Assembly (NCBI RefSeq): GCF_028502605.1
Contig: NW_026611594.1
Coordinates: 17,501 to 81,500 of the forward strand
DNA: 64,000 nt
Direction of reading: 5' to 3'
Source: Trichoderma breve
Lineage: Eukaryota > Ascomycota > Sordariomycetes > Hypocreales > Hypocreaceae
In this document: positions 32,718-45,243 of the stretch, one piece after another
Layout of the letters: the number at the start of each line of letters is the position of its first letter
How positions within the stretch are numbered: the first letter of the stretch is position 1
Program-made: the position numbers and the translations under genes
The notes under the pieces: generated by a model
What the model was told of the DNA's origin: nothing
What the model saw: the letters and a program-made list of their open reading frames with translations, nothing else
Databases searched by the model: none

Positions 32718-34466
32718 TTAGCAAATTGGCATGAACTATGGACGAGTTTGAACTGTGTATATATGTTAAGCACTTGTTTACATGTTATCTATTGAATTGA
32801 TCAAGTTTGCTGATATTGATCATCCAACGTAATGCACTCTTGATGACATCACAATGTTATTCGATAGTTTCTTTGGCTCTACTATGACCTAGAGACAAAA
32901 TGACTTGCACACTTCTGGTGGCAAATATAGCTGTCTAGCTAGGAATGGCCACGTATCACAATAACATCAACAATGAGCTCTCAATGTGTCGATCCTCATC
33001 GTGTGTGAAGATGGTGATGCTCTTTGCCAATTTTTAAGGATTCTAGTTTACTGATATGCCTATTCCCATCAAATGATGTGCTTTAGGTTATTGAGAATAC
33101 CTACAGAAAAGGTAGAGAGCATGTAGTATCTTTTAAGGGGCTCCAGAGTATATGTGAAGCTAGACACGTAGCTGTCTTCGGATATAGGACATCCGTGTCT
33201 AAAATACATGATCTAACAAACACAATTTTGCATATATATTCAGAGAAGTTTCTTTTTATCGCTTACTCCTAACCTTTAATAAGCGGGAGATTGAACATGT
33301 GCCCGTAGGTCTTACTATAAGTCGGAAAGGATAGGCGTCATCGTCTATTCCATATTCACTCAAGAGAGCAATCACTATCATTACGGTATTAAGTTTTCTT
33401 ATGTGTCTTCAGTGCAACTGACTGACCAGGCCCTGCGCGCATTGATTTGTTATCATGTGATATAAGGGCGAATCTGGTGGTGGACTCCGGATGTTATGGG
33501 TGGCATAACATACATGGAAAGGCCTCGCCTTGACGACGCAGAGTTGCAATGATTCTGCTTCCATAGGGGACACGAAGTCTAGGAAATACTCCTGAGTTAT
33601 TAATAGGTACTTCGTACAGGGACCTTAAATACCGCAGTATCCATTAGGATGCTCAGGCGGAAATACACGCCGAGTTCATCTCATCTTACCCCATTTACTC
33701 GAAGTGATGAAACTCATCATTTCCAGGCACAATTACAAGAAGGAGCAATAATACTTGGATGGGAATACTCTCGGCAATACGGAATCCTCCCAGACTTCGG
33801 TAGCCGGGTGTGCCGGAATCCCCTTTTGAATCCGCCCACTCCCGATCCTGACATCCACCCGTTCCGCCCCGGGGTTGCGGGGGTCGGGGGTCCCGCGAAC
33901 GAGACTCGCTGCGGCTTCTACGGTTATAATAACAGAAGCTTATACGGAGGACTTTGTCATGTACCTGCTTCCAGACAAGGTTGATGTCATTTTGCAGCGC
34001 ATGAAACCTGCGCCTCAGCGCAAGTCGGTCCGGACGAGCCTATTGCGAAACAGCTTCTGGAACGTGTGCCTGACGACTGAGTTCAACCATGACGGGCGGC
34101 ATGAACTGTTCATTAATCTTCTTTTACTAGCAATGAATAGCCGGCGGTTGTGAGATGACCGGAGCCCATTGCCGACGCAATTGGCCGATGGATGATAGCG
34201 TGTAAGCGGCGGTCCGTCGCCTGACAACAAGTGGAAACGTTGACATAAAATCGCACCATTGATGCACACTCCCGCAAAACAGAACAAACATGTTCGCAAA
34301 CTGCATTATGACAAGTTCTCAGCTGTCTTTTTACTCCACAGGTAGCGGCCATCGTCAGAATCGCACAATTGACGACTTCTGACGTGATCCCCCTTTCTGT
34401 TTTCTGGTGATGTTTCGGCTCAAAATGGAGCCCCATTTCGGCTTAAGAAAGAGAGACGGTAATAGC

Positions 34467-34596
34467 TACTCCGTACATGCGCTCATCCGGCCGCGGCATT
34501 TGGCGGGCGCCCCTATACTCCGTATAGAGCAAATTTTGCGGGTGAGACGAGAAGTCATACTTGCACTCTCCAGATCACTCCGTACTTACTCCGTAC
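34467..34596. repeat. Cluster of four ACTCCGTA motifs
   Basis: TACTCCGTAC at 34467-34476, TACTCCGTAT at 34516-34525, CACTCCGTAC at 34576-34585 and TACTCCGTAC at 34587-34596. The core is an inverted TAC/GTA pair around TCC. Another copy of TACTCCGTA is at 59889-59897. Function unknown. Confidence 0.7.
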
Positions 34597-37500
34597 GAGT
34601 CTTACGCTCGTTCGGCGCACGATCCTAAGTGCTGAGAATATTGGATGCCTTAGCCGCCATCCGTCGAGCCGGCGGTTACCGGATGTATGAGACTTCATCC
34701 TAGGCCACAGCATTTTTATATGGAACACCACGAGGGGAGCTAGCCCTGTGTCATTCGTGCTTTGAGACTCTCCAAGACTCTACGCCGTTAAGGGGTGATG
34801 CCCAATCGGATAAGCGAGCGGACGGAGGATGGCCAGTCTTGCGCTGAGACGAGACCTTGTGACAATAGCAAATGAGAATGACTCGGCGGTTCAAATGACC
34901 GGTGGACGCTGCGGAAATTTCTGAGGGCCATCACCACAGCTGCATGTTTTACTACATGCACTCCATACACAAGCTTCATGCAGTAGTAGTATGTATATGC
35001 TGGTAGGATGTAGTATTTGTATAAGTGAGATGTGGAAATCGGCTGGTGTGCCTCTTGGCGAGTGATCAACATGATGCTACCTTTTACACGTACATGCAGC
35101 AACAGCCCTGAGATCTCAATTGAATGCCGAGATGCTGCAATTTGCGGCACTAAGCAGTTTTGCCGGCTGTGAGTGAAGAGCTTCCTTCTAGAGCCAACGG
35201 GAGCGGGATCACGGGCCGCAATATCCTCATCCTCCTACCAGATTCGTGCTCGCACATGTAGTTCAGCTCGAGCTGCCATAGGACTTTTCCAGCCTGTGCT
35301 CAAGCGATAATCGATACGTAATAGCTCACAGGGGGTCCCTGATGTGCCTGAAGCTGTGAGCGACCAAAGCAGAGTTAGTGCCGATGGCTGAGGCTTTCCG
35401 GCACTTTTTTAGAATCACACGTGTTTTGCTGTGCCATGATCGTCAAGCCACATCGAGCACGGGCAGGGAAAAATTTTCTTTTTTTCTTTTTTCCCTTTAT
35501 TATTCCCATTTTCCCCTGCTAGGTGCCGCATTGGGTAATTCAGGACGACGGGACCTGAATGGGACACAAAACAGCTGTTTAAATGAAAGACGGCCCCATC
35601 TTACTCCAGATTGCTTCCGTATTCTGTCAAACGGAGACGACTTTATGTAATGACACCGAGCAAAAATGTCAACCGTACGACCGTAAACGGCAGTAATTTA
35701 GAGCAGATTGATTCAGGAACAACAAGACGGCCATGGGGATCCAGAAGGACAAAAAAAAAACTTGAATATTGTCACGGCGCGATCCACTACGGAGCAGCAA
35801 TATTCGGTAGCCTGCCGATGCATCGAAGAACTAGCACCGCCTAGTCCCCATCGAGGTAGTATTCTGCAAAGCAGCTGGCAATTTTCCTTGCCGTAAAATT
35901 TTTTTTAGCATCTCCGTGGAGACGACGAGGAACAAGTTGCTGGAGACTGAAAAAATCACATTTGCCTGGTGACCTGTTTACTATACCTGTTGGAGAGCAG
36001 TGGCGAGCCGGGCACGAATCGAGGCCAGCTGGAGCTTCATGTGTGGCCGCGCAAGTCTGTGAATGGGCAGGCGTGCGTGCGAGTTGATCTGATCTGAGAT
36101 GAGGTGAAGTAATGTTGACATCTGGTGGTGAAATTGGAAAAGAGTGTACGAGTACTGCGCGGCTTGACGGGGGATAGTTGACACGATATAAGTTACTCTA
36201 TGAGGCTTACCGACACAGTCTCTCTTTATAGAATCAAACATGATATGATGCATCATGGGACATGTCTTCTGTCTCTAGGTCAAAAGATTGACTGTGTGAT
36301 GTTTGGATATTTCACGGCGTCACGCCGCTTCTCTGCTGAATCTGCTGCTTCTGCACAACAGAGAGCATCACCATCAGCGGCCTGCTTCGGGGCAGCGTCG
36401 GCAAGCGAGCCAGGCGACTCCTGAGGCTCAGTAGACATGGACATGGGTATGGACATACATTCGATACGAGTATGAGTACGGAGCATGCAGTGAGGCATCG
36501 TGATGCGCTGGAGCTTCGTTTCGGCTGGCGAGAATCTCCATTCTGCGCTGTACGGTAGGGCGCGGGCGCTGTGTCGCGGCTCAAGGGCGTGGGCTCGGGT
36601 AACGTCACAGGCCATCACGCCACTGTAGCCTCCACTGACAACACGACATTTAGGGCGTGGGTTTGGTACTTGCCAGCACCTTCTACCGAGTTTGCTGACT
36701 GTTTCTGTGGTCGTCCATGTAAGGGGGAGCCGTGGTTGGGGGGTAGTGTGTACTTGAGTCAAGCCCTGTGGGCGGAGCCGAAGAGGTACTCTTGAGGTGA
36801 TGGTCTGGCCTCGCAATACCTTGCTCTTTGAATCCGGCTTTGTATCCTGTACTCCATTGCTTCACTAATGAGTCGAGGGGCTCTTTTGTGAGTGGGGATT
36901 TGCGGGTAGCAGCGCACGCCCTGAGCGTAATGAGTTGCATGTCATCCCGTGTGAATTGCTAGTCGGTTGAGCCACGGAGACGGACTCCCGCTACTTCGTG
37001 CTTTGCAGTGCGCCTTTGGTCAGCAGACTGCTGTGGCTTTGTGTGAACTGCTGGCATTTGTTCGTATTTGGTCTGGCAGTCATTGCCAGCCATCAGATGC
37101 GCGCCCTCCGTCTGTCAAAAGAACGTGTCAACAAGCCGGTGTCGGCGGTGTCATGGCGGTTGTTTAGTAAAGCAATTGACAATTCGATGAGTTGACTTGC
37201 GTGATGAATTGGTGATGTTAGTTTACATGCCCGTACGGGGTAAGCAAGTTGACGAGACGGTCTGTACCTTGATGGGTACGGGAGTGCACAGTGGACTGCT
37301 CATGTTCATGCTCGTGCTCATACAGGTACTCAAAGGGCATCGGAGAAGGCCGATGAGGGTCCAGTTTAATGCTACGCTTTGTTTTGTCTGATGTTGAACA
37401 TTTACAGCACAGGCACAACAGAGAGAAAGGAAAAACAGGGCAACACGAGTTACGAGGGCAAAGTACTACCGCATCGAGACAACAGCTGAGAGAGGGCGGC

Positions 37501-37753
37501 AAACAAAGATGGAGCCGAGTACTTGGCCGGTACTTGGCACGGCTGTTAATGGATCTTCTTCAACGTGCGGCGCAGGTGCTTCTCCGTCCAGCTGATGGGC
37601 AGTAAAGCCGTCCAATTTCCAACCTGGCTAAGAAATGGGCGTACCAGTCATGTACACACGTGCCTTGTCGCCGTGCCACTCAAGTGCCTAATCGGGAAAA
37701 GGGGGAGAGAAAGGAAAGACGGCGGACGGACAGGCAAAGGGAAAAACGGCGAG

Positions 37754-37783
<30 letters not shown>
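37754..37783. repeat. A homopolymer, 30 nt
   Basis: Uninterrupted A run in the gene-poor region upstream of the arrestin gene, next to GA-rich sequence. Confidence 0.9.
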
Positions 37784-37785
<2 letters not shown>

Positions 37786-38796
37786 GGAAGAACAAGGAGC
37801 CCCACAGAATCAATCGAAAGGCGTTTCTCTCGTCTCGATGCCCCCACCGGAGATCCATCGGCCATCGGTTGGCGGCCGAGAGCCTGGAAAAGTCCAGCAA
37901 GATTTTTTGCTTGCGGCCATGACCATGACACATAGCTCTGGCCTGGCCAAACCGCCGCATGCCGAACAAGGGGACCAGCATATATATAACTTGACGATGC
38001 CCTCGACGATGTTGCCGGGTTACCTCTTTTGGGAAATTTGTTTACCGGATTTGCATTGCATTTCATCTGCCAGTGGCATTACGATTTAGAACTTGAACTT
38101 GTCCATCAGCTTACTGTACTCACAAAAGCTACTATCGAAACCTTGCTTCTACCCGACTTACACGGACGGCCTTCACACAGTCAGCACTTTGAAGCCACAA
38201 CGACAAAACCAAAGAGAAACGACAAAACGCATCAGACAAAATCAACTGGACTGCCAATTGTCATCATCCAGTATCCAACACACGAAAATTCAATTTTTAA
38301 GCAACAGCTGCAGCAACGCTTACGAAACCCGGCGCTGAATAAGATCATCAGACCGGCTTAATTTCTCTCTGTGCTTATACCTGACCAGTGGCTTCCGCTA
38401 AATTGCCATCTGCCAGAACTAACACCCGACCGTCGGCGCCCTTTGCTGAGAACCATCACCAGATCTCAGCCCAATCCTTTTCCCCAGACGCAGCCCCTCC
38501 TTGGCACAGCGCCCGTGTACATCATTTCTGGAGGGGGTCTTTGCATCATCATTCGTCGGCGGACTTTGACCACCGCTAGGGCTGAAGTTGCTTTTGGAAG
38601 TTAAAAGGAGATTGACAGCAACAAAGGATACACAAAGCAAAAGAAACACATTCAAAGGAAGGAGAGAGAGACATAAACAGAGAGGAACAGGTATCATAAA
38701 AAGGGCCTGTTCCGCCATTCCTCCTCATAGTGACGTTTGCGTCACCACAGCCACCACCAAAACCACCCGCAATCATCAGCTTCTCCCATCTTCACC

Positions 38797-40272
38797 ATGC
38801 CCCACCTCGTCTCCAGCTTCCTGCGCAGCTCGACGGGAACAATCCCTCACATCAAGGCCGTCTCGCGGTCTCGAAACACGTCGAGGAGCAACTCTCGCAG
38901 CGCATCCCGCAACACCAGCCCCCATGCCTCGGACAGCGAAGATCGCCATGCCGTCAAGATGCCTGACCTCGCCGAAGCCATCAAGAAGCACCACCGCCTG
39001 TCGCTGCACTTTGGCCGATCCAACTCCAAGGAGCGTCAACAACAGCACGTTCCCTATTCTCCGGTCGTGATTGACTGGAGTGTCGAGAGCCCGCCCGTCG
39101 TCTTCCACGGCAACGCTGAGGAGAGCACCGGCGCATTAGTCTCGGGGCAGATCTACCTCGACATCAAGGAGGATCTGGTGGACGTTGAGAGCTTCACAGC
39201 TAGCCTGAACATGGTCGTCACCCACAAGCGGCCATTCCAGAACAACTGCAGCGAATGCCAGTCTCAGTCAACAGAGGTCGAGAAGCTGACGCTGTTGGCT
39301 CACCCCGTTCCTCTCCGCAAGGGCAAACACCAGTTCCCCTTCTCCATCTTGCTGCCAGGCAATCTCCCGGCCTCAATGGACACACCCGTTGTCTCCATTG
39401 CCTACGTGATGAACGCCGAGGCGCAATTCCTCACTGCTCCCACAACGCCCGAGGGCACAAGCTCAATCACAACTACAAAGTTCGAGCGCATCATCGACGT
39501 CAAGCGAACTCTCCCCGAGCCTCTCTACCCACACAACTCCGTCCGCGTCTTCCCCCCGACCAACATCAAGGCCGCCGCCAGCTACGTCTCCGTCATTCAC
39601 CCATCAGGCAACAACAAGATGACCCTCAAGCTCGACGGGCTCATGACCCACAACGAAAGGGTCAAGACGGTTGATCTGTGGAAGCTCAAGAAGCTTACCT
39701 GGAAGTTGGAGGAGACCATCAAGACAGTTGCACCCGCTTGCGAGAAGCACAACCCTGGCCTCGCCGAGTCTGCCAACAAGGGCCTGCCCCGAAGCGAAAC
39801 CCGTGTCATTGGCGAGAAGAACCTCACTGAGGGTTGGAAGTCCGACTACACTGGCGTGGACGGCATCGTCGACATGGAATTCGAATTCTGTGTCAACCAG
39901 CTCAAGCCGCACTCCAATGCCCTCAAGTACGCTTGCGACACCAAGACTCAAGATGGAACAGAAGTGACACACTCTCTGCTGCTGGAGTTGGTTGTCTCGA
40001 AGGAATACGCACAAGAGGGCAAGACGCACATCTCCCACCAGACTGGCACCGGTCGGATTCTGCGAATGCACTTTGCCGTCGTCTTGACTGACAACGGCGG
40101 CCTGAGCGTCAGCTGGGACAACGAAGCGCCTCCTGTTTACCAGGATGTGCCTCCCAGCCCTCCCGAGTATGCTCAGGACGAGCTCCCCATCGAGTACGAC
40201 GACCTCGAAGAACTAGTTGCCGCAAGGGCGACGGCACCCAACAGCCGAAGGGGTAGCCAAGAATTATCATGA
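38797..40272 (+). CDS. Alpha-arrestin (ART-type trafficking adaptor)
   Basis: Single exon. The open frame extends to 38737 but the first ATG, in a good ACC-ATG context, is at 38797, giving 491 residues. The N-terminus is rich in Ser/Arg/Asn (about 20-60). Arrestin N and C domains follow (about 90-430), with VDVESFTASLNMVVTHKRPF and KGKHQFPFSILLPGNLPAS in the first and FCVNQLKPHSNALKYA in the second. Two PY motifs near the end, PPVY (445-448) and PPEY (455-458), are docking sites for WW domains of the Rsp5/HulA ubiquitin ligase. Such adaptors recruit the ligase to plasma-membrane permeases or receptors and drive endocytosis in response to nutrients or pH. Intact. Confidence 0.93.
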   Translation: MPHLVSSFLRSSTGTIPHIKAVSRSRNTSRSNSRSASRNTSPHASDSEDRHAVKMPDLAEAIKKHHRLSLHFGRSNSKERQQQHVPYSPVVIDWSVESPPVVFHGNAEESTGALVSGQIYLDIKEDLVDVESFTASLNMVVTHKRPFQNNCSECQSQSTEVEKLTLLAHPVPLRKGKHQFPFSILLPGNLPASMDTPVVSIAYVMNAEAQFLTAPTTPEGTSSITTTKFERIIDVKRTLPEPLYPHNSVRVFPPTNIKAAASYVSVIHPSGNNKMTLKLDGLMTHNERVKTVDLWKLKKLTWKLEETIKTVAPACEKHNPGLAESANKGLPRSETRVIGEKNLTEGWKSDYTGVDGIVDMEFEFCVNQLKPHSNALKYACDTKTQDGTEVTHSLLLELVVSKEYAQEGKTHISHQTGTGRILRMHFAVVLTDNGGLSVSWDNEAPPVYQDVPPSPPEYAQDELPIEYDDLEELVAARATAPNSRRGSQELS

Positions 40273-42241
40273 AAGCGACGATACCCACCACTTTCTTTTG
40301 TTAATTTATTCTTCTTTTTTCACTTTTTATCATCCTTCTATTCATTTTATTGGGCGCGTCTATTATCAGCCTACATAGGCTTGGGTACAGAGCAAAGCGG
40401 CTGGGTTGTTTTCGATATTGCTGCATAGTAGCCAGCATATACATATACCCCTACAGCAAAGGACAAAATCAGGCGATTGTTTATTTCTTTTTTGAGCACA
40501 TATATTTAACATGATGAAACGACGGGCGAATTCAACAGAACCAGCCACAGTGTTGGCTTTTCCTTTATTTTTTTGTTTTGGAGTTGGTTTACGGAATGGA
40601 TACTTTATGGCATACGATGGCTTCTTTCACATGCAACAATGCATGATGACGATATATAGAATCCGCAAAAAAACATAGCTTTAGTATTTAATCAAACTAT
40701 CGTCGCTCTCAATTTCTTTTCCATCTCTGCCATATGTGATGCTCTTCTGGATTCTCATATCCAAAATGTCAGTAACAGGCAACCCCCTTCTAGCATGTAA
40801 GTTGAGTTGCAGCACTCAAAACTGCCAGCAACTGAAGCGATGTCGGCCGTGTCTGCTTCGTACACCAAGCGAAACTCGTAAATACATGTTATGCCATCGC
40901 TAGGGCGCCGGCGCGACGATGAGGGCGCTTATCCTGCCTAAACCGATTTAGCCGCGAGTCGATGCCAATAGCAGCAGTACGATGTAACACTCGACAGCTG
41001 CATTATGTCATTAATCCTGATCCTGGCTTCGGCATATGAAGGTGTCACGCCCTCTTTCTTAGCATTTTCCTTTCTTACTAATTGCCTTTGGATGCATACT
41101 CGTCGTACTCTAGACCTAGTAGGTCGATTGTGATGTTGCGGTGAAGCCATACGATACAAGGCAAAGGGCGTAAGAGCCATTCGATCTACCTATTCCGAGA
41201 ACTAACTACCGGATACGTTCAACCGTTCTGCCGGTCAACCACATTCTCGTACGGCTTGGATCGTATGACTCGAACGAACGACAAAAGCTTCTTCCCCACG
41301 GGGGATGGGATGACTCTTCGGCATCCCCACAGCAGAAAATCACGTCCGGTTTTTGAGGGTGAGCGGCACCGGAGCGACTGTGGAGTCGTGGCGGCGTCGC
41401 ATTTGCTTGGTGGGGAGCTCCGAGGACATAAATCAGGATCCCCGAGGAGATTATCCCGAGCGGGGCTAGACAGTTGAACTGGACTGTTCGTAGTATTTTC
41501 ATGGGATCATCGTACATGATACTATTGGCGACTTGGATTTCTAAGAGGGTGTCCAGGGCTCATTTGTAAGCCGAGCCGGTTTGGGATGACATGTTGCATT
41601 GCATATGCATTTGGCAGCGAGGTTAGTAAGTGTTCTGTTCAAGTTTAGGGCGTATATTTGCTGCTGCGAGATGTGAATTTGATTTCCAAGCACAACTGTC
41701 TAGTCCTCATGTGCGATCAGAGGTCTCTATGAGGAGATGGGCTATTGATTACATTGAGTGCTAGATGTTTGATGAACCCTCATGACACAACATCGGAAGT
41801 AATTTTGACTAGAGAAATGTTTCTGGGCTGTTCACTCCAGAGCTCCGAGACTGTTATTCACGTTCACAGAAGTGTCGGCCTGCACGACCGCTGGAATAGC
41901 GAATGCAAACTGCAGCATCTCATCCACCGAAGAAAAGTCACCTTTTGTAGCAAGAGCAGCTAACGACAACCCATTCATCGAGTACTTGCAATATGGAAAA
42001 TGTGCATCCATCGTGATAATAACCTTGTTCCACCGTAGGCTAGTCGCGGACATAGAAATATGCGCCAGCTGCGCCGTCATGTTACATACAGCGCATACGG
42101 CCCAGAACATCCAAGAGCATCACAGACCTGTTATTGCCTCAAACTTCCATCGGCTTGAGCCGATAGTCCCTTTAAGAAGCCGGCGTACTGCCAAAGAAAT
42201 ACGGGCTATTTAGCAGGTTAACGTCTCGTTCGTTATCGCAA
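40273..42241. other. Intergenic, no gene seen
   Basis: About 2 kb: 3' flank of the arrestin gene, then AT-rich DNA with only short open frames. No RNA gene or repeat recognised. Confidence 0.5.
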
Positions 42242-43240
42242 TTAAGCAGACAAATCACCCCACCATCTAAGAACGGCCATGCACCCGCATCCATCTGTAT
42301 TGTTGAAATATTTTGTCCCGCTCACGACTCCATCTAGGCCCGTTTCAAAGGTAAGAGTTTGATCTTTTTGCTTGATCATACCGATGCCCACGAGATTAAA
42401 TGGACTGAAGGTGGTGATGTTGATGCTGGCTGGGAAAGGACAACTGCCTAGTATGGTGAAGGTGCTTATCGCGCTGATGAAGAATGGCGCGACAGATGTC
42501 GTGGGAAATGGCCGTGCTGATGGCTTCTTTTCAAGCATGTGTCGGAAGTACTCTGCTTGTTCTGCACCGTTGCTAATCATCGCGGCGATGGTGCGAACTT
42601 TGTCTGTATTGCCATCTCTTGCCAAGGTAACAGCGACTTCCTGGAGCGTTCCCATTGTGATAGTTGTAAACACCTAATCAAAGTTGATGGCATGCTGTAG
42701 AGTTGTAGAGCCGAATTCATACTTGCATGGAGATAGGACAAATGCATTGTTATCCTTGAGATGCTTGGATAGCATTGGTCGCATGGAGCTCCTCTTGCTA
42801 AAGCTGTGTCAGTTGTTATATGTGCCTAACTAGAAAAAAGTGCTTATGGCAAGAATAGGTCGACGGATAGCGACAAGTCCGTTCTGTTTATCGTACTATT
42901 AGCCAGTCACATTATTGGTGATATTGTATAATAACAGCTCAATAATGAAGTTTCGAGGAATTCGTTAGCAACTATGAGTTGGAACTGAGCTATGCCTTCT
43001 GCTGACAGCTTAGAGGGCATATTGTTCGTCATATTCACCAATCCACCAGCAGCAAATTCATTTTAGAGTAGCTGTTCGGAATTTGGATTGAGGAAATTGT
43101 ATTGCGTAGCAATTGGGTATGGTCTTTGTTTCGTATGAGATGTTGAAGGAGTGGCAATGGTTGAGCTGGAGATGGCTAGCCACAATGGCTAGCAACAGCC
43201 TCTGATACTTTTACCCTTCCTCATATGCAAAAACAACGAC
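42242..43240 (-). pseudogene. Decayed ferritin-like (Rds1-type stress) protein gene
   Basis: Minus-strand coding sequence with lesions. The C-terminal 140 codons are open: TMGTLQEVAVTLARDGNTDK, AMISNGAEQAEYFRHML, SCPFPASINITTFSPFNLV and KQKDQTLTFE, which match the ferritin-like fungal family (PF13668, including stress protein Rds1). Upstream, in the same strand, SPCKYEFGSTTLQHAINFD is separated by an in-frame TAG (about 42676-42678). EELHATNAIQASQ lies in another frame, implying a frameshift near 42770. Further upstream PSKLSAEGIAQFQLIVANEF and EFAAGGLVNM are recognisable, after another stop. Some breaks could be introns I misjudge, but the TAG and the frameshift do not fit splice signals well. 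The start is not defined. Confidence 0.55.
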
Positions 43241-43355
43241 ACTGTTGATCACTTGGGACTGATAGAATTGAATAAATAGAAATAAGATTCATCTAGCTAT
43301 ATGGCCTCATTGCTCACATGGCACTCATATCTAGACATTAGTCGTAAATGTGAGC

Positions 43356-44918
43356 TTATGCGACGTCAACATGCTGGCTTTCCGCCTCGATTGACTTGGC
43401 TGCCGCTCCCTGGACGAGCACACCATCTCCAAACGCTTCCGATGCCTCCTCAAGAGTGTATCCATGGGTTTCGGGAAAGGTCAACGCAACTCCTATCAGC
43501 TCTACAAGAAGAAGACCACAAAACACAATGTAGTATCTCCAGCTAATCGCCTCCATGGCAACTGGGTTGACAAATCCGTTGTAGACGTTGGTCATGGCAT
43601 TCATCATGCTGAAAGTCGTCGTTCCCTTGGTACGAAGATAGTATGGCATAATCTCCGAGATGTACAAGTTCGGGAGGGCGTTCATGCACACGTTGTAGGT
43701 GGCGTAGAATAGGAAAATCATGGCCAGAACTCCCTGGCCGAGAGACTTTTGCTCAAAGTTTCGCTGCTCGTTGATAGCAGATAGCACCGTCCAGATGACA
43801 AAGATGACAAGCATAGTGCCGAGCCCGAAGATGAAAGTTGGCCGGCGCTTGATGCGGCCGACGATGAAGCCGCTGATGATGGCAGTACCAAGATTGTACA
43901 CCATGAGACCGCCATTGATCACTAATTGCTCTCGAGCTGAAGTAATTCCGATCGAGTTGAGAATCAAGTTGAGGTAGTACGATACCAGGCCGTTGCCGCA
44001 AAGCTGTTGAGTAATGGCGAGCCAGACGACAACAAACAGACGATGGCGGTTAGCCTTTGTTCGCAAAAAGGCGCCCCAGCTGACTTCTTGGCTATTCTTA
44101 TCGTGAGAGATTGCGATTTTGATCTCGCTCATTTCGAGCTCTACCAGTGGCATGTTGGCGGCGTCGTTTCCAGCATGGTACTTGAGAAGAATTTCCCTTG
44201 CTTTGTCTTCCTTACCCGTATCCACAAGGTATCTGGGGCTCTCTGGGATGAAGAACGAGCCGCAGAGCTGAATCAGTGGTAGCAATGCTTGGAGCAAAGA
44301 TGGTAGTCTCCATGCCCATTCATCAGTTACACCCATATAATTGGTTCCGTATGTGACCCAAGCTGCAATGGTCGCTCCGGCGTACCAAGACGGGCCAAAA
44401 ATTGCAGTGATAACGCCTCGGTGGCTAGGATATGCCAGTTCAGAGACCAGGCAAGGACTTGCTACAATGACAAGCATGCCTCCGACACCAATAATGAATC
44501 GGGCGACGAAGAACATGGCATAGTTCTGAGCCGCAGCTTGAAGGGCAGCTCCGATGCACACGATAAAACTGCCGAGTCGGATACCCCACAATCGTCCGTA
44601 TTTGTCGCTGAACCATGATGCAACGATGAAAGTGGCAATGTTTCCGAAGACGTAGGCGTTGGACAGAGCACCCAAGTGAGGGCCTGTTGGACTGTTGAAG
44701 TAGTCCCTCCATTGGGGCAAGGACTGAAGACCGTTGAGTAGAGAGCCGTCATAACCATTGGTGGAGTTTCCCAAGAGAGGGATGATGAGACAGACATTCA
44801 GAAGAAGGAGATGGCGAACCTGCCACCATGGCCGGCCGTATTTTGGAAGGACTTGCTGGAGAGCATCTTCCGGGCCTGCTCTCTCCGCAGTTGTCTGCTC
44901 ACTCTCGCTCTTAGCCAT
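43356..44918 (-). CDS. MFS sugar transporter
   Basis: Single exon, 520 residues, 12 predicted hydrophobic segments with a long central loop. Sugar-porter signatures: GNSTNGYDGSLLNGLQSLP in helix 1, SDKYGRLWGIRLG (loop 2/3), PESPRYLVDTGKEDKA after helix 6, GRIKRRP (loop 8/9) and PETHGYTLEEASEAF at the end of helix 12. This matches fungal hexose/disaccharide (lactose-permease-like) proton symporters in the plasma membrane. It is divergent from the cytosolic GH5 gene across about 1045 bases; the shared promoter has three copies of a 15-bp motif. A plausible job is uptake of a glycoside or disaccharide that the GH5 enzyme then cleaves inside the cell. Confidence 0.95.
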   Translation of the reverse strand: MAKSESEQTTAERAGPEDALQQVLPKYGRPWWQVRHLLLLNVCLIIPLLGNSTNGYDGSLLNGLQSLPQWRDYFNSPTGPHLGALSNAYVFGNIATFIVASWFSDKYGRLWGIRLGSFIVCIGAALQAAAQNYAMFFVARFIIGVGGMLVIVASPCLVSELAYPSHRGVITAIFGPSWYAGATIAAWVTYGTNYMGVTDEWAWRLPSLLQALLPLIQLCGSFFIPESPRYLVDTGKEDKAREILLKYHAGNDAANMPLVELEMSEIKIAISHDKNSQEVSWGAFLRTKANRHRLFVVVWLAITQQLCGNGLVSYYLNLILNSIGITSAREQLVINGGLMVYNLGTAIISGFIVGRIKRRPTFIFGLGTMLVIFVIWTVLSAINEQRNFEQKSLGQGVLAMIFLFYATYNVCMNALPNLYISEIMPYYLRTKGTTTFSMMNAMTNVYNGFVNPVAMEAISWRYYIVFCGLLLVELIGVALTFPETHGYTLEEASEAFGDGVLVQGAAAKSIEAESQHVDVA

Positions 44919-45243
44919 GCTAGAACAAGAAGGGAGTTGTTTTTGTCAAGTATAATAGAAGAAGTAGAGGAGATCTGCGTGTGAAGCTGAGATGAAACAA
45001 GGCGAAGGATCGTGATGCAACCCTCCCAAAGACATGCTCATCGTGGGGTTTAAATGCTGATCCAAAACCTGGGGCCCCGCACGATCTTGCAGACCATCAA
45101 GTCTTATAGCGGCAAAAATAAACTTGTTTCCAGAAGGAGAAAAAAAAAATAGGTTGTTCAGCCGGTGAGGTGGTACTGCATGTGTAAGAACTGGGCTGGA
45201 CTAGGTCTTGGCGTTGAGAGAAGAATTGGAGGTAGAGAAATAG

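Larger units (their letters stand above)
32718..38796. other. Six-kilobase region without a convincing gene
   Basis: Only overlapping short open frames on both strands, of low-complexity or Arg/Ser/Pro-rich composition without domains. It includes four ACTCCGTA-type motifs at 34467-34596, an A-run of 30 at 37754-37783, and a T/C-rich stretch at 35475-35520. The last 700-800 bases are CA- and AG-rich and resemble a long 5' leader of the arrestin gene at 38797. No transposon ends or relics were recognised. A non-coding transcript or a gene with many tiny exons cannot be excluded. Confidence 0.5.

Noticed and set aside
36280..36816. Minus-strand 178-codon frame in the gene desert
   Set aside because: No ATG in good context at its start, Arg/Pro/Ser-rich shadow-like composition, and overlapping frames on both strands.
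37565..38089. Plus-strand frame of 174 codons including a poly-Lys run
   Set aside because: The Lys run is just the A homopolymer at 37754-37783; the rest has no protein-like features.
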